Assembly: GCA_015679605.1 (NCBI GenBank)
Contig: JAAAVE010000410.1
Location: 1 to 14,344 of the forward strand
Origin: Podila epigama
Lineage: Eukaryota; Mortierellomycota; Mortierellomycetes; Mortierellales; Mortierellaceae
DNA length: 14,344 nt
Reading direction: 5' to 3'
Both the position numbers and the translations under genes were made by a program. Shown one piece after another: positions 1 through 8,336 of this stretch. Below the pieces are notes generated by a model that was not told the origin of the DNA, searched no databases, and was given only the letters and a program-made list of their open reading frames with translations. Within the stretch, counting starts at the first letter, position 1. The number at the start of each line of letters is the position of its first letter.

Positions 1-123
1 TATGGTATCTTTTCATAGCGCGTGTACTTTTTCTTTTTCTTTGTTGGCTTTTCTTTATACTCACGCCTGGGGCTACATATTCCACCGAGGTGGTGATGTA
101 TTGTGGTGGAGAGGATATCGATG

Positions 124-157
124 GAGGAGAGGTATAATATAAGTTATTCCTCTCCTC
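124..157. repeat. Perfect 9-bp inverted repeat with a 16-nt A/T loop
   Basis: GAGGAGAGG at 124-132 is exactly complementary to CCTCTCCTC at 149-157. The loop between them is A/T-rich. The repeat lies about 33 nt before the plus-strand AATAAA at 190-195. It could form a purine/pyrimidine hairpin in a transcript end; its role is unknown. Confidence 0.6.
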
Positions 158-460
158 ACCAAAGCTCCCCTGTTCTGTGTCTGTGACAAAATAAAGAGAC
201 ATCATTGTTAATTAAGATTTAGTTTATTAACAGTTCGTTGTAATATTCAGAAGATTAAAGATATTTTTTTTTGTCCTCCGAAGTACCCTTCAATCCAAGG
301 AGCATCCTCTGATGGTCTGCAAGGGTATATAGTCAAATGACTGATGAGATAGAAATGAAATTTATTTCTTCTTCTCGTCTTGACAAACAGTCTTTATGTT
401 ATTCCTTTTAATTCATCCATGACACTTGTTACCTACGCGGTGTATTTATCCTCGTACTTT

Positions 461-466
461 TTTATT
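461..466 (-). terminator. Candidate poly(A) signal of the kinase gene
   Basis: TTTATT on the plus strand reads AATAAA on the minus strand, about 170 nt past the kinase stop codon at 634. It is the first such hexamer downstream. Others at 361-366 and 223-228 are alternatives. Confidence 0.4.
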
Positions 467-633
467 ATTCCAGGCATGACAACGCAGTCTATTGTACATG
501 TCTCTTGCCTTTTGCCCTGCTGTGGAACAGAAAATTGTTTATGGGACCTCCAGGAAACTCTTCGAGTGGTATGGATGCTGCGCCTACTTCGTAGATTGAC
601 CATGCAATAGTGATCTCCTCTGCCAAAACTGCA

Positions 634-2339
634 TCAAGTCTCATTCCAAAATGGTGATATTGGAGAAATAACTGGGAGGTCAAGAGTCTCTGCTTGCCCA
701 CCACTTTGATTGGAGTAGCTTCCTGGACTCCCCACAGTTAGTGGTGCGGCATTGGCTGGAGGAAATGATAACGACAAGGTTCTTTTCTGGTGGACTTTGC
801 CATCCTTTTTTATCGAAGCGGCACGGAAAGCGGCAAACATGCTGCGTCGATTATCGGATTGGTGAGGGATATCACTCAAGCCCATGAGTTCCAGCGAATC
901 CTTCAAACCGTGAAACCATGAACAGTGCAAAGCCTGAAACGCTGTAAGTCTATTCTCCGGATCGTACCGAAGGAGATTGTCAATCATATCCAGTGCCGGT
1001 GCCGTTGCAAAAGGGATAGCCTCTTGCAGAGATCTTGTAGATCCCTGTGACGCATAACAATGAATGTTCTTCAGGTCAACACAGCGCAGCAAATGCCAGT
1101 ACGTTCAAGTGATTTCGCTTCCTGAATACTTACACAACCAAAGGTAAAGTTGACTCTTTCCCGTGTGGGTATATTGGCTCCATCCTTCCATGCTCTACCC
1201 ACCCCTATCCCGTTGCGTACGTCCTTCACACTGGATACCTCAGTAGCCTTCAAAGGCCCCGGGTCTCCAAGTACTACAGAGATTCTGTCCATTTGATCGA
1301 CATCACTGATCCCTGGGAACAAGGGACTTAGTGTGATAAGCTCAGCAGCTATGGTACCAACAGCCCAAAGATCCACAGCGCAAGAGTAGCTCGATGATTT
1401 TAAGAGAACTTCTGGTGCCCGATACCTAAGTCAGTGCAAGGAACTCGGTATAAGCTGCTTGGCTCGCGGACAGTCATAACATCTTCTCACCCCAATTCTA
1501 CACCTACCACCTTGTGCTGACATAGGTTGTATACGAAGACTTTATCTTGATATCTCTCGCCAGTCCAAAATCCGCAATTTTAACTGTGTCTCCTGATACG
1601 AGCAGATTTTCAGGCTTCATGTCACGATGCATAATCCCTAAAGAGTGCATGTGGTGAAGACCACGAAGAACTTGAAATCTGAGGGCAAAGATGAGGATAT
1701 TAGAAACAATAACGCATGAGCCCATATATCGAACCAACAAATTGCACCTTACACAAGGGTTTTGATCCTCGCCTCCTCAAGACGAACGCCATTGCGTGCT
1801 TTTATCATTTGGTACATATTCCCGTCCATTAGTTCGAAAACCATATGTAGTTCCTTTTTCTCCAAAAAGAAGTGGTACAGCTTGATGATATTCGGTCCTG
1901 TGCGTAAGCGTTCCAAGGCCTACAAACAGCATAGATCGCATGCAATAAGAAAATTTAGCTAAACGTAGATCATGCGCTGGTTAGTTTGTATGGGCATTAA
2001 CATGAAGCTCTGCGACGTACTTTTACTTCTTGAAGTGAGCGACAGCCCCCCGGCGTTGAGAACTTTTTCTTCATTCGTTTGATTGCGACCTATGATGCAC
2101 ATGGCATTATTTTATAGTTATTACATTCTAGTGAGTCTTCAAGATAGGCCCAAAGAGTTTAAGATATATAATTGTCTTACCATCATGCCAGAGGGTTTGT
2201 GCAAGGCTCTGAATACGGAGCCAAACGATCCATTTCCCAGCTCCTGAAGAATTGAAAACTGTTCGATGGAGCGTGTCAACTGCAGTGATGGATGTATTGA
2301 GGATTCTTCACACGAAGTAGGAGATGATGAGTTTAACAT
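634..2339 (-). CDS. RCK/MAK/Ime2-type CMGC serine/threonine protein kinase, 6 exons
   Basis: Exons on the minus strand: 2339-2181, 2089-2021, 1919-1753, 1678-1508, 1425-1134 and 1068-634. All junctions are GT/AG and keep the frame, giving about 430 residues. Visible kinase landmarks, in order: glycine loop LGNGSFGSV (about 34-42), VAIK lysine 57, alpha-C glutamate 74 in LQEVK, catalytic loop HRDMKPEN with Asp151, DFG with Asp168, activation segment [14 protein letters not shown] (about 181-194), DLWAVG, and [11 protein letters not shown] near the kinase C-end. The T-x-Y (T182, Y184) followed by VSTRWYRAPE is typical of the RCK group (MAK/ICK in animals, Ime2, Crk1, Mde3/Pit1 in fungi), kinases of meiosis, development or cilia. 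A Ser/Pro-rich tail of roughly 100 residues follows the kinase domain. ATG 2339 is chosen because an in-frame stop lies just upstream. Family assignment is firm; the exact orthologue is not. Confidence 0.88.
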
Positions 2340-2432
2340 TGCGCATCAGAATCAGGCAAGAGCGATAAAAGTCAAAATGAATGCTGTTGTGTTGGTCAAT
2401 GGCATTTGCACCAGAAGGGAGAGTTTTTTTGT

Positions 2433-2449
2433 AAAAAAAAAAAAAAAAA
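2433..2449 (+). repeat. A17 homopolymer run
   Basis: Seventeen consecutive A follow a T7 run and a GT dinucleotide. The run lies about 95 nt upstream of the kinase start and reads as T17 on the kinase coding strand. Poly(dA:dT) tracts often exclude nucleosomes in fungal promoters, so a promoter role is possible. Confidence 0.8.
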
Positions 2450-2459
2450 TACCCCTGCA

Positions 2460-2476
2460 TGCCATTTAAATCTGTC
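2460..2476 (-). promoter_or_regulatory. 17-nt motif, copy 1 of 2 in this window
   Basis: TGCCATTTAAATCTGTC here differs by one base from TGCCGTTTAAATCTGTC at 11875-11891. Both copies are noncoding, lie upstream of a minus-strand gene and have the same orientation (minus-strand reading GACAGATTTAAAYGGCA). A shared control element is inference. Confidence 0.3.
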
Positions 2477-2537
2477 GCCTGACACGTTATCAATGTAAAA
2501 CGCAGCAATGTTGAAGAAGGAAGATTTGACAAATCAA

Positions 2538-2573
2538 CCAATCACCAATGAATTCTCGTTCAAGTTTATAAAA
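2538..2573 (+). promoter_or_regulatory. Candidate plus-strand core promoter: two CCAAT boxes and TATAAAA
   Basis: CCAAT occurs at 2538-2542 and 2545-2549, and TATAAAA at 2567-2573, about 18 nt further on. The order and spacing resemble a CCAAT/TATA promoter reading rightward toward ASK1. The minus strand also reads TATAAA at 2565-2570, about 226 nt upstream of the kinase ATG, so the element could serve either gene. Confidence 0.35.
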
Positions 2574-2998
2574 TGCTTCTTCTGTTATGCTTTGAAACAA
2601 ATGCTTCTAAACATCGTCTGCTACAGCCTAGTTTTGGCCTATGTACTTTCAACCAGGCTTTCTTGACGTTCAAAGTACCAAGATCCAGTATCCATTGGTA
2701 ATTTACCCTATGGCTGCGACTATATCGATGTAGTCTGACATCTGAACATGATCAACACTAGCCTTCAATTCTTTCCCACCCCTACAGTGACGTTCGGGGT
2801 TTCCAGGTTCAACGTTTCAATTGAGATGAAGTTGACGAATTTGTTCCAATTCTGCTTTGTCCATCAGCGTTCAAGTGCAAGAGTGTTGCATGGTGGTAGG
2901 AGGTATGGGAGACTCCATGTGTTGTAGTTGACAATAGTGTTCCAGTCTCCTATCTTTGGTTCGATTCCTGTTGCTCATTTTGCAAGTGCTTTCAGTTT

Positions 2999-3019
2999 CC
3001 ATGTTGATAATAAACATGG
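2999..3019. repeat. 7-bp inverted repeat (hairpin)
   Basis: CCATGTT (2999-3005) and AACATGG (3013-3019) are perfectly complementary around a 7-nt loop. It lies about 240 nt upstream of the ASK1 start and about 40 nt before a plus-strand AATAAA. Function unknown; it may be coincidental. Confidence 0.5.
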
Positions 3020-3258
3020 TAATATATGGAGGAATGTGCATAGTTGCATTCACATCAATAAAATTGTTTCCAGATGAAAGAGTTGGTGATCTGCGCGAGA
3101 AAAGAGAGTTGGACTGGGGGGAGGAGTCAAGGCACGCATGTTTGGAAGGATGTCCTCATAAGCCGCCAACTCAGGGTGTCAGGGTGTTCGCGTCATTTTC
3201 AATTTTTTGATGAAAAAAATAATGACAAAAATTAACCTTCCATCCATACTTCAATGAC

Positions 3259-6200
3259 ATGGCCACCCCGCGCACAACATCTGATATTCTTGACGAGATC
3301 GAACGTCTGGAGCAACGGATCACTCTAACCCTTCAGGAAATCGGTAACGTGAAGAATTTGTGTAATCTCTTCTCATCGCGTAAAGTCCAAAAAAAAAAAA
3401 AAAAGGGCACCTACTCACGCTATCTCCCTGTATTGTAGATCAAGATTTTTCCAATTGTCAAACGATTGTCACTGCCAAAATTCTCCCAAGCATTGACTTG
3501 TACGCAGAATCTTCTGGTGAACTCTGGAATCATGCTCGTCTCTGGCTAAACTTTTTCGCTGTCGCTGCCTCTGCCACGAGTCATGGTTTTCCGCAACAGA
3601 GAACAAAAGCGGATTCAAACACCCCCCAGGCCACATCGAACACAACACAACACAGGCGTGACCAATCTTTGACTCAAACCTCCACTGAGCAGCCATCTAT
3701 TCAGGACAATTTGGGTAGAACTTTGGACCAAAGTAGAATCGAGACTGAGAAATATCATGACCGCCGCGAGTCGCTTGCCTTCTTTGCTTCCGACATTGAC
3801 ATTGTCGAAGGTTCTCCCCTGGCATCCTTGCCATACACGCCAACTCCACCCAACAATCGCAGGCGAATCTCCAGACAGGCCCTATCTTCAGGAATGCCCG
3901 GCACGATAAAATGGTCAGAGTATATGCCGCCACCTCAAGACACCATGACCCCGAACCGAGAACAACACCTGCAGTCTTTTTCAGTCCCAGAGTCAACAAC
4001 GCCCACGGTTACTGCTCGACGCAAATCCACCCTATTCTCACCATATACAAATCGGCCACACTATTCGCCTAGTTTACATGATCAGATCTCCACTTCCTCC
4101 GTACCACCTCGAACATCGACCTCTGACACGCCACAGACTAATCATCATCATCGTCATCAGAACTTGCATTCCAGTCTCAACGGAGGTTTCCTGGACCTGG
4201 ATGTGGACCAAGACCACCAAGACGTGGTCACTCCACCTTCAACGCTACACTTCTCCATTCCCGAGTCAAAATTGGCGACCACGCCACGCTCCATTGTAGC
4301 CAGGAGCAAGGTTGATCGTATTCGCATGAAAGATGGTCTGGTGATTCCACAGCCGATATTTGTACGTAACGACAACGACGATACAAGGGAGTCTTTCAAC
4401 GCTCGAAATCGCCTAGATTCTTTATCCAAGGAACGAGATGTTGGAATTGGTGGATCCAAGAAACGCAATAGAAATGGCGAGCAAACCGGGGATGACAGTA
4501 ACCAGTTCAATATCAAGGAGAGACTTCTTGCCAGTCCACGGAAGATGGCCAGTATTCAAGACTTTCTCCCAATATCAGACATTGGCTCTGCAATTCCTAG
4601 GCAAAGCCAGCAGGAACGTCTCACGACCAGAGCGGAACAAGTTGGTAATAGCGATGGCCATGACGATGTCGATGTCGATGATGATGATGTCGATGATGCT
4701 GTAGATGATGACGACGATGACACTGATGAGGATGGTCGCCAAAGTCCAAGCCGTCGTCTGATGTCGCAAATCAGGTCTCAGTCAGACAAAGAATATGGCT
4801 CAAAACGGCAGGAACTTTCATTGAAAGCAGTGGCTGACTACAGGGCTGCGGCGTTGAAAGCACCAGAAGGCAAAGGTGTTTCAGCACACACCTTTTCATC
4901 CACTCCAACCGCCTTTGCTCGACCTCGCACAGGACATCCAGACAATCATTCCATCTTAACTACTGCTCCACTATATTCGACTTCCACTGGAATCAATCCT
5001 TCCAGCATTTCAACTTTGACAACGACATCCGCAATAACTTCAGTGCACGATATCTTCAAGGAGTCTTTCAACACCGGATTCGCAGCAACATCTGGAGGTA
5101 CCACGCTTGCACCAATGGCCTCGGGTACTGCGGCGCTTCCTCATCGACGTCAGACAGTGGCGTCAACTCTGTCAACACCATCAGAAACTTCGTTTGCACG
5201 CGCCTCATCCGGAGGCTCTCGGAGCAGTATTGGACCTGGACTGATACGGGCATCTGCCACTATTCAAAATGTAACCCCTGGGAGGTCGAGCGGTTGGCGA
5301 GCGCCTGTATCAATCCCAAGTAACAGTCGTCTAAGTCTTCTTGGAACTTCCGCTTTTTCTAGGAAGGTACTCCCAACAGACATAAAATCACCCTCAAAGT
5401 CGGTCGCACTCAACGCTCAAGACACCGTTGACGCACCGCCGGCGGTAACCTATACTCCATTCCCGTCAGCCAGCTCCGTGCCTAGTACTCCTGTCCCATT
5501 AACGCCTCGGGCCCAAGATCTAGCAAGTCGATCCAAAGCACAAAATCTAACGCGTCATTTCGAACGACCAATCAGTTCCGCAGGAAGTTCGCAGCCCAAG
5601 GGTTACAGCAGGAGCTCTGATTCTACCACCATTCAGAATGATAACCAGCATAATGAACATACCGAGCACCTGGGTAAAGACCCTTTGTCAACACCCTCCG
5701 CATCATCATCAACTTTTTATTTGGAGCATGATGTGAGAGATGAGTTCAGGACTCCGCCTGCTGGCCGCAACCCTCCACCAGCCCCAAGACTGGGCTACCA
5801 TAGTGATACTATTATGACACAGAGTTCGTTAGGATTGAACCATGACAGTTTTACTCAAGATGGCGCCGGTTTTGACGATTTTGACCGCACGCGGACCACA
5901 ATAGGTAGTATGAGTGGTGTCTCTTCGGCAACAAGGGAGGTCACCGAGCTAACATCTGGTGCCTCGAACGCGGCTGCCATTATTGCAGCCTCACGCTTTA
6001 ACCAAACTAGTAGCGGTGCGACTGAAGCTTCAAGTATCGATTCCCTCTCGAACATACTGGAAACTCGAGGGACAACAGACCAGAGCGTACATTCAATGAT
6101 GACTCCTTTTGATGAGGTCGATGGAGATGGCGATGGCGATGATGATGAGGATATTACAGGAAGCGATATACGGTCGCCTTGCCCGCCTGGGAGAATATAC

Positions 6201-6290
6201 AAGGCATCTGTCGGTACCCTAGGTCGTCCTGGATCCGAAAAGGGCACTGGGCGCAGTAGTTTCTATTCCGAATTTGGCAACCATGGATGA
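3259..6290 (+). CDS. ASK1: DASH/Dam1 kinetochore complex subunit Ask1, oversized
   Basis: Two exons, 3259-3343 and 3439-6290, joined across a 95-nt intron, give 978 residues. The intron splits an Asp codon (G|AT). The first 75 or so residues carry the Ask1 signature: LERLEQ-like start, ITLTLQEIDQDFSNCQTIV, then KILPSIDLYAESSGELW and a short LWLNFF block. Ask1 belongs to the DASH ring, which couples kinetochores to microtubule plus ends in fungi. The rest is Ser/Thr/Pro-rich and apparently disordered. It has an Asp-rich stretch at about 434-461, a smaller Asp/Gly stretch near 920-935, and at least five full CDK consensus sites (S/T-P-x-K/R, near 199, 394, 464, 641 and 679). Yeast Ask1 is known to be phosphorylated by Cdk1. 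Yeast and fission-yeast Ask1 are about 300 residues, so this one is about three times longer. ATG 3259 starts the conserved block; an overlapping ATG at 3254 is out of frame. Confidence 0.85.
3344..3438 (+). other. ASK1 intron with an internal A16 run
   Basis: Donor GTAACG and acceptor TTGTAG bound a 95-nt intron. The placement restores the Ask1 motif across the junction (LQEI then DQDF). The intron has an unusual A16 run at 3389-3404 and a pyrimidine-rich stretch between that run and the acceptor. Confidence 0.85.
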
Positions 6291-6299
6291 TTTTGACAC

Positions 6300-6305
6300 A
6301 ATAAA
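6300..6305 (+). terminator. ASK1 poly(A) signal
   Basis: AATAAA starts ten nt after the ASK1 stop codon, in the 131-nt gap between convergent stop codons. It implies a very short 3' UTR unless another signal is used. Confidence 0.5.
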
Positions 6306-6332
6306 CAAGTCTCTGTCCACTTGGTCAACTTT

Positions 6333-6346
6333 GTTTAAATTTAAAC
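6333..6346. repeat. Perfect 14-bp palindrome between convergent genes
   Basis: GTTTAAATTTAAAC equals its own reverse complement. It sits between the plus-strand AATAAA (6300-6305) and the minus-strand AATAAA (6389-6394), close to the middle of the ASK1-DHODH gap. Confidence 0.7.
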
Positions 6347-6388
6347 GAGCAGGAGAAGAGCCACGCACATGTAGGAAGTCTTGCTTCT

Positions 6389-6394
6389 TTTATT
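6389..6394 (-). terminator. DHODH poly(A) signal
   Basis: TTTATT on the plus strand reads AATAAA on the minus strand, about 28 nt downstream of the DHODH stop codon (TAA at 6424-6422). Confidence 0.55.
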
Positions 6395-6421
6395 TGAATA
6401 TATCTATAAACCATACGTTCT

Positions 6422-8114
6422 TTACACCCTCCTGACATCCTCACCAACGACGTCTGACCACTTCTTACCGTTCAATCCCTTGACAATGCCATCTTTAACT
6501 GAGCGAGCAATACCGGGGCCCTCATAGGCCATGGCACTGTAAAGTTGAACCATGCTTGCTCCAGCACGAGCAAAATCAAGGGCATCTTCACCATTCGCAA
6601 TACCGCCACAACCAATCAAGGGGATTTTTCCATCAGTGTGCTTATAAACAGCCCGCAACGCACGCAGTGCCAATGGCTTGACAACAGGTCCAGATAGACC
6701 ACCGATCTCCTTTGCATTCTCTTTGTTAATCAGGCTGGAGGGGCGTGAGATAGTGGTGTTAGAGATGATGATTCCATCAACTTTGGTGGCCAGGGCAGCC
6801 TCAGAAACGTCCTCAAGCTCCTCATCCGACAGATCAGGGGCAATTTTAACCAGCAATGGGGGTTTGTAAGATGACTGAAGACGATCACGGGCCGAGATGA
6901 CTTGGCGTAACAGATCCTCGAGCATGCCCTTCCGTTGCAGTGAACGCAAGCCAGGGGTATTAGGCGATGAAACGTTGACGACAAGTACATCGGCATATGG
7001 ACCGAGACGTTCCACTCCGATCACATAGTCATCGACAGACTCTGGAGTCGAGGACTTGTTCTTGCCGAGATTGACTGCAAGAAGTCTGTCATCACGGAGT
7101 GAGCGGTTGGTGGAGAGACTGTCGATCAATGAAACTGTAGATCCCTGTCCATTCTTCAGCATATCAACGGTACCCTGATGGTCATCACGGGAGTGCTTAT
7201 AAAGGAAGCGCTTGATGCGTTGCCTTAAACGAGTCTCGACCGCACTGTGACCTTCCGAGTTAAATCCATAGCGGTTGATCACACATTTATCCTCTGGAAG
7301 ACGAAACATGCGAGGCAGCGGGTTACCAGGCTAGGAGGGGAGAATGTTTGTTTTGTATATGTTTGTGTAGGTGTGTTTTGAAAGTTACCACATGCAACAG
7401 TTAGATACAAAAATGCTATTAGGCGCACATGTGTCGTGTTCAAAGACTATACCAGAACAATGTATTTGTACCTGAGGTTCAGGCGTAACTGATCCAATCT
7501 CGACATATCCAAAGCCAAGGTCAAATAGTCCATCGATAGCCTCTGCATGTTTGTCAAATCCGGCGGCCATACCCACAGGGTTCGAGAATGTCTTGCCCCA
7601 CAACTAAAAGGTACCAAAGCAAAGTCCAAACACCGAAAAGATATAATCAGTTAGATAGAAACATATCACAGTGTCAATCCCTGTCACCACTCGTCGTTAT
7701 GTCATTACGAATTTTCAATTTCTTATACCATACCTTCACTTCGAGGGCAGCATCGTCGGGCTGGGTGTCCCAAGGCGATAGACCCATTTTGAGAAGCTTG
7801 ATGCCGACCTTGTGTGCTGTTTCGGGGTCCATGGTCCAGTGCATCAGTGGGACAAAGACATACTTGTGCACGGAGGCACGAGAGTCGAATCCATATGAAA
7901 GGCCCACCAAGCCTCCAGCCACGATACCTGCGCCGAGCACAAAGTTGATGGCACGCGAAGCCTGGGTCTGCCCTTGCCTTGAAGCTGTCGCGTAATGGCG
8001 AGATCCATCGAGTCGCGGGATCTGAGGGCGAGCTGTGGTAGCAACAGCACGCGTGAGGGATAGGGATGCAGCAGAGGCAACCTTCCAACGGAGGGCAGGA
8101 GCAAGAGGATGCAT
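6422..8114 (-). CDS. DHODH: Mitochondrial dihydroorotate dehydrogenase (quinone), class 2
   Basis: Three exons on the minus strand (8114-7734, 7603-7472, 7330-6422; introns 130 and 141 nt, both phase 0) give 473 residues. The enzyme oxidises dihydroorotate to orotate in pyrimidine synthesis and passes electrons from FMN to ubiquinone in the mitochondrial inner membrane. Residues 1-55 are rich in Arg, Ser and Ala with few acids, like a mitochondrial presequence. A membrane segment follows at about 56-74. Class 2 landmarks are [62 protein letters not shown] with the catalytic Ser near 293 (class 1 enzymes use Cys here), [18 protein letters not shown] and [13 protein letters not shown], then IPLIGCGGI. 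Between RLRQRIKRF and LLAVNLGKN lie about 30 residues more than in the human enzyme. ATG 8114 is the first ATG; the frame extends upstream only to a GTG. Confidence 0.95.
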
Positions 8115-8336
8115 TAGTGCAGATGGAGTGGGGACAAACGACGATTGGGACGAGGAATTAATAAAAAGGATCAAAACGATGTCGGGAATCACTCAGAGAG
8201 TTTGTCAAGACATTGGGGGAAGATACGATTGTCGTATATGTTAATGGTGCGCTACAATACCAAACAGTTGAAGTTACACAACAAGTGGTCATTGCCAAAG
8301 AAAACTTTATTCCATGGACATCACCATAGGACCGTC
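8115..8336. other. Short gap: DHODH upstream region and MGRN1-like 3' end
   Basis: These 222 nt must hold both the DHODH promoter/5' UTR and the 3' end of the upstream minus-strand gene. The only landmark I see is the minus-strand AATAAA at 8306-8311. No TATA box is evident. Confidence 0.6.
8306..8311 (-). terminator. Poly(A) signal of the MGRN1-like gene
   Basis: TTTATT on the plus strand gives AATAAA on the minus strand, about 26 nt past the stop codon (TAG at 8339-8337). Confidence 0.5.

Larger units (their letters stand above)
1..633. other. A/T-rich flank with no convincing gene; includes the 3' region of the kinase gene
   Basis: No open frame here resembles a known protein. The left 140 nt contain two short overlapping plus-strand frames (from positions 2 and 3, fewer than 50 codons each). 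One starts with ATG and is hydrophobic at first, but neither has recognisable homology. The stretch between the kinase stop at 634 and about 220 is T-rich on the plus strand and holds three TTTATT hexamers, which read AATAAA on the minus strand (461-466, 361-366, 223-228). They are candidate poly(A) signals for the minus-strand kinase. A plus-strand AATAAA at 190-195 could end a plus-strand gene lying off the left edge. A 9-bp inverted repeat lies at 124-157. Confidence 0.6.
2340..3258. other. Shared upstream region between the divergent kinase and ASK1 genes
   Basis: No protein is recognisable in these 919 nt. The region contains a T7 run and an A17 run (2424-2449), a 17-nt motif repeated elsewhere in the window (2460-2476), two CCAAT boxes followed by TATAAAA (2538-2573), a hairpin-capable inverted repeat (2999-3019) and a plus-strand AATAAA (3057-3062). 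It must carry the promoters of both flanking genes. The distance from TATAAAA to the ASK1 ATG (about 690 nt), with a poly(A) hexamer between, leaves room for a long leader or a separate short transcript. Confidence 0.7.

Noticed and set aside
2-139. ATG frame of 46 codons (MVSFHSACTFSF...) with a signal-peptide-like start
   Set aside because: Too short, no recognisable domain, and it overlaps another open frame; kept only as a possible end of an off-window gene.
2881-2985. GGTTCGATTCC at 2958-2968 resembles a tRNA T-arm/B box, with a TGGTGGTAGG stretch upstream resembling an A box
   Set aside because: The T stem pairs only at two positions, no acceptor stem complementary to the 3' side is present, and the A box lacks the conserved A. 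At most a chance match or worn tRNA-like remnant.
2956-3210. Plus-strand open frame of 84 codons with a hydrophobic start
   Set aside because: It starts at TTG, not ATG; the first in-frame ATG lies further in, the sequence matches no family I know, and its position overlaps the hairpin and poly(A) hexamer of the ASK1 upstream region.
4438-4769. Met/Ser-rich and Ile/Asp-rich frames over the ASK1 Asp block
   Set aside because: They are alternative readings of the GATGAC-type codons for the Asp-rich stretch; the sense frame continues the Ask1 protein.
8114-8192. DHODH start 26 codons further upstream
   Set aside because: The upstream codon is GTG; the ATG at 8114 begins a typical mitochondrial presequence.
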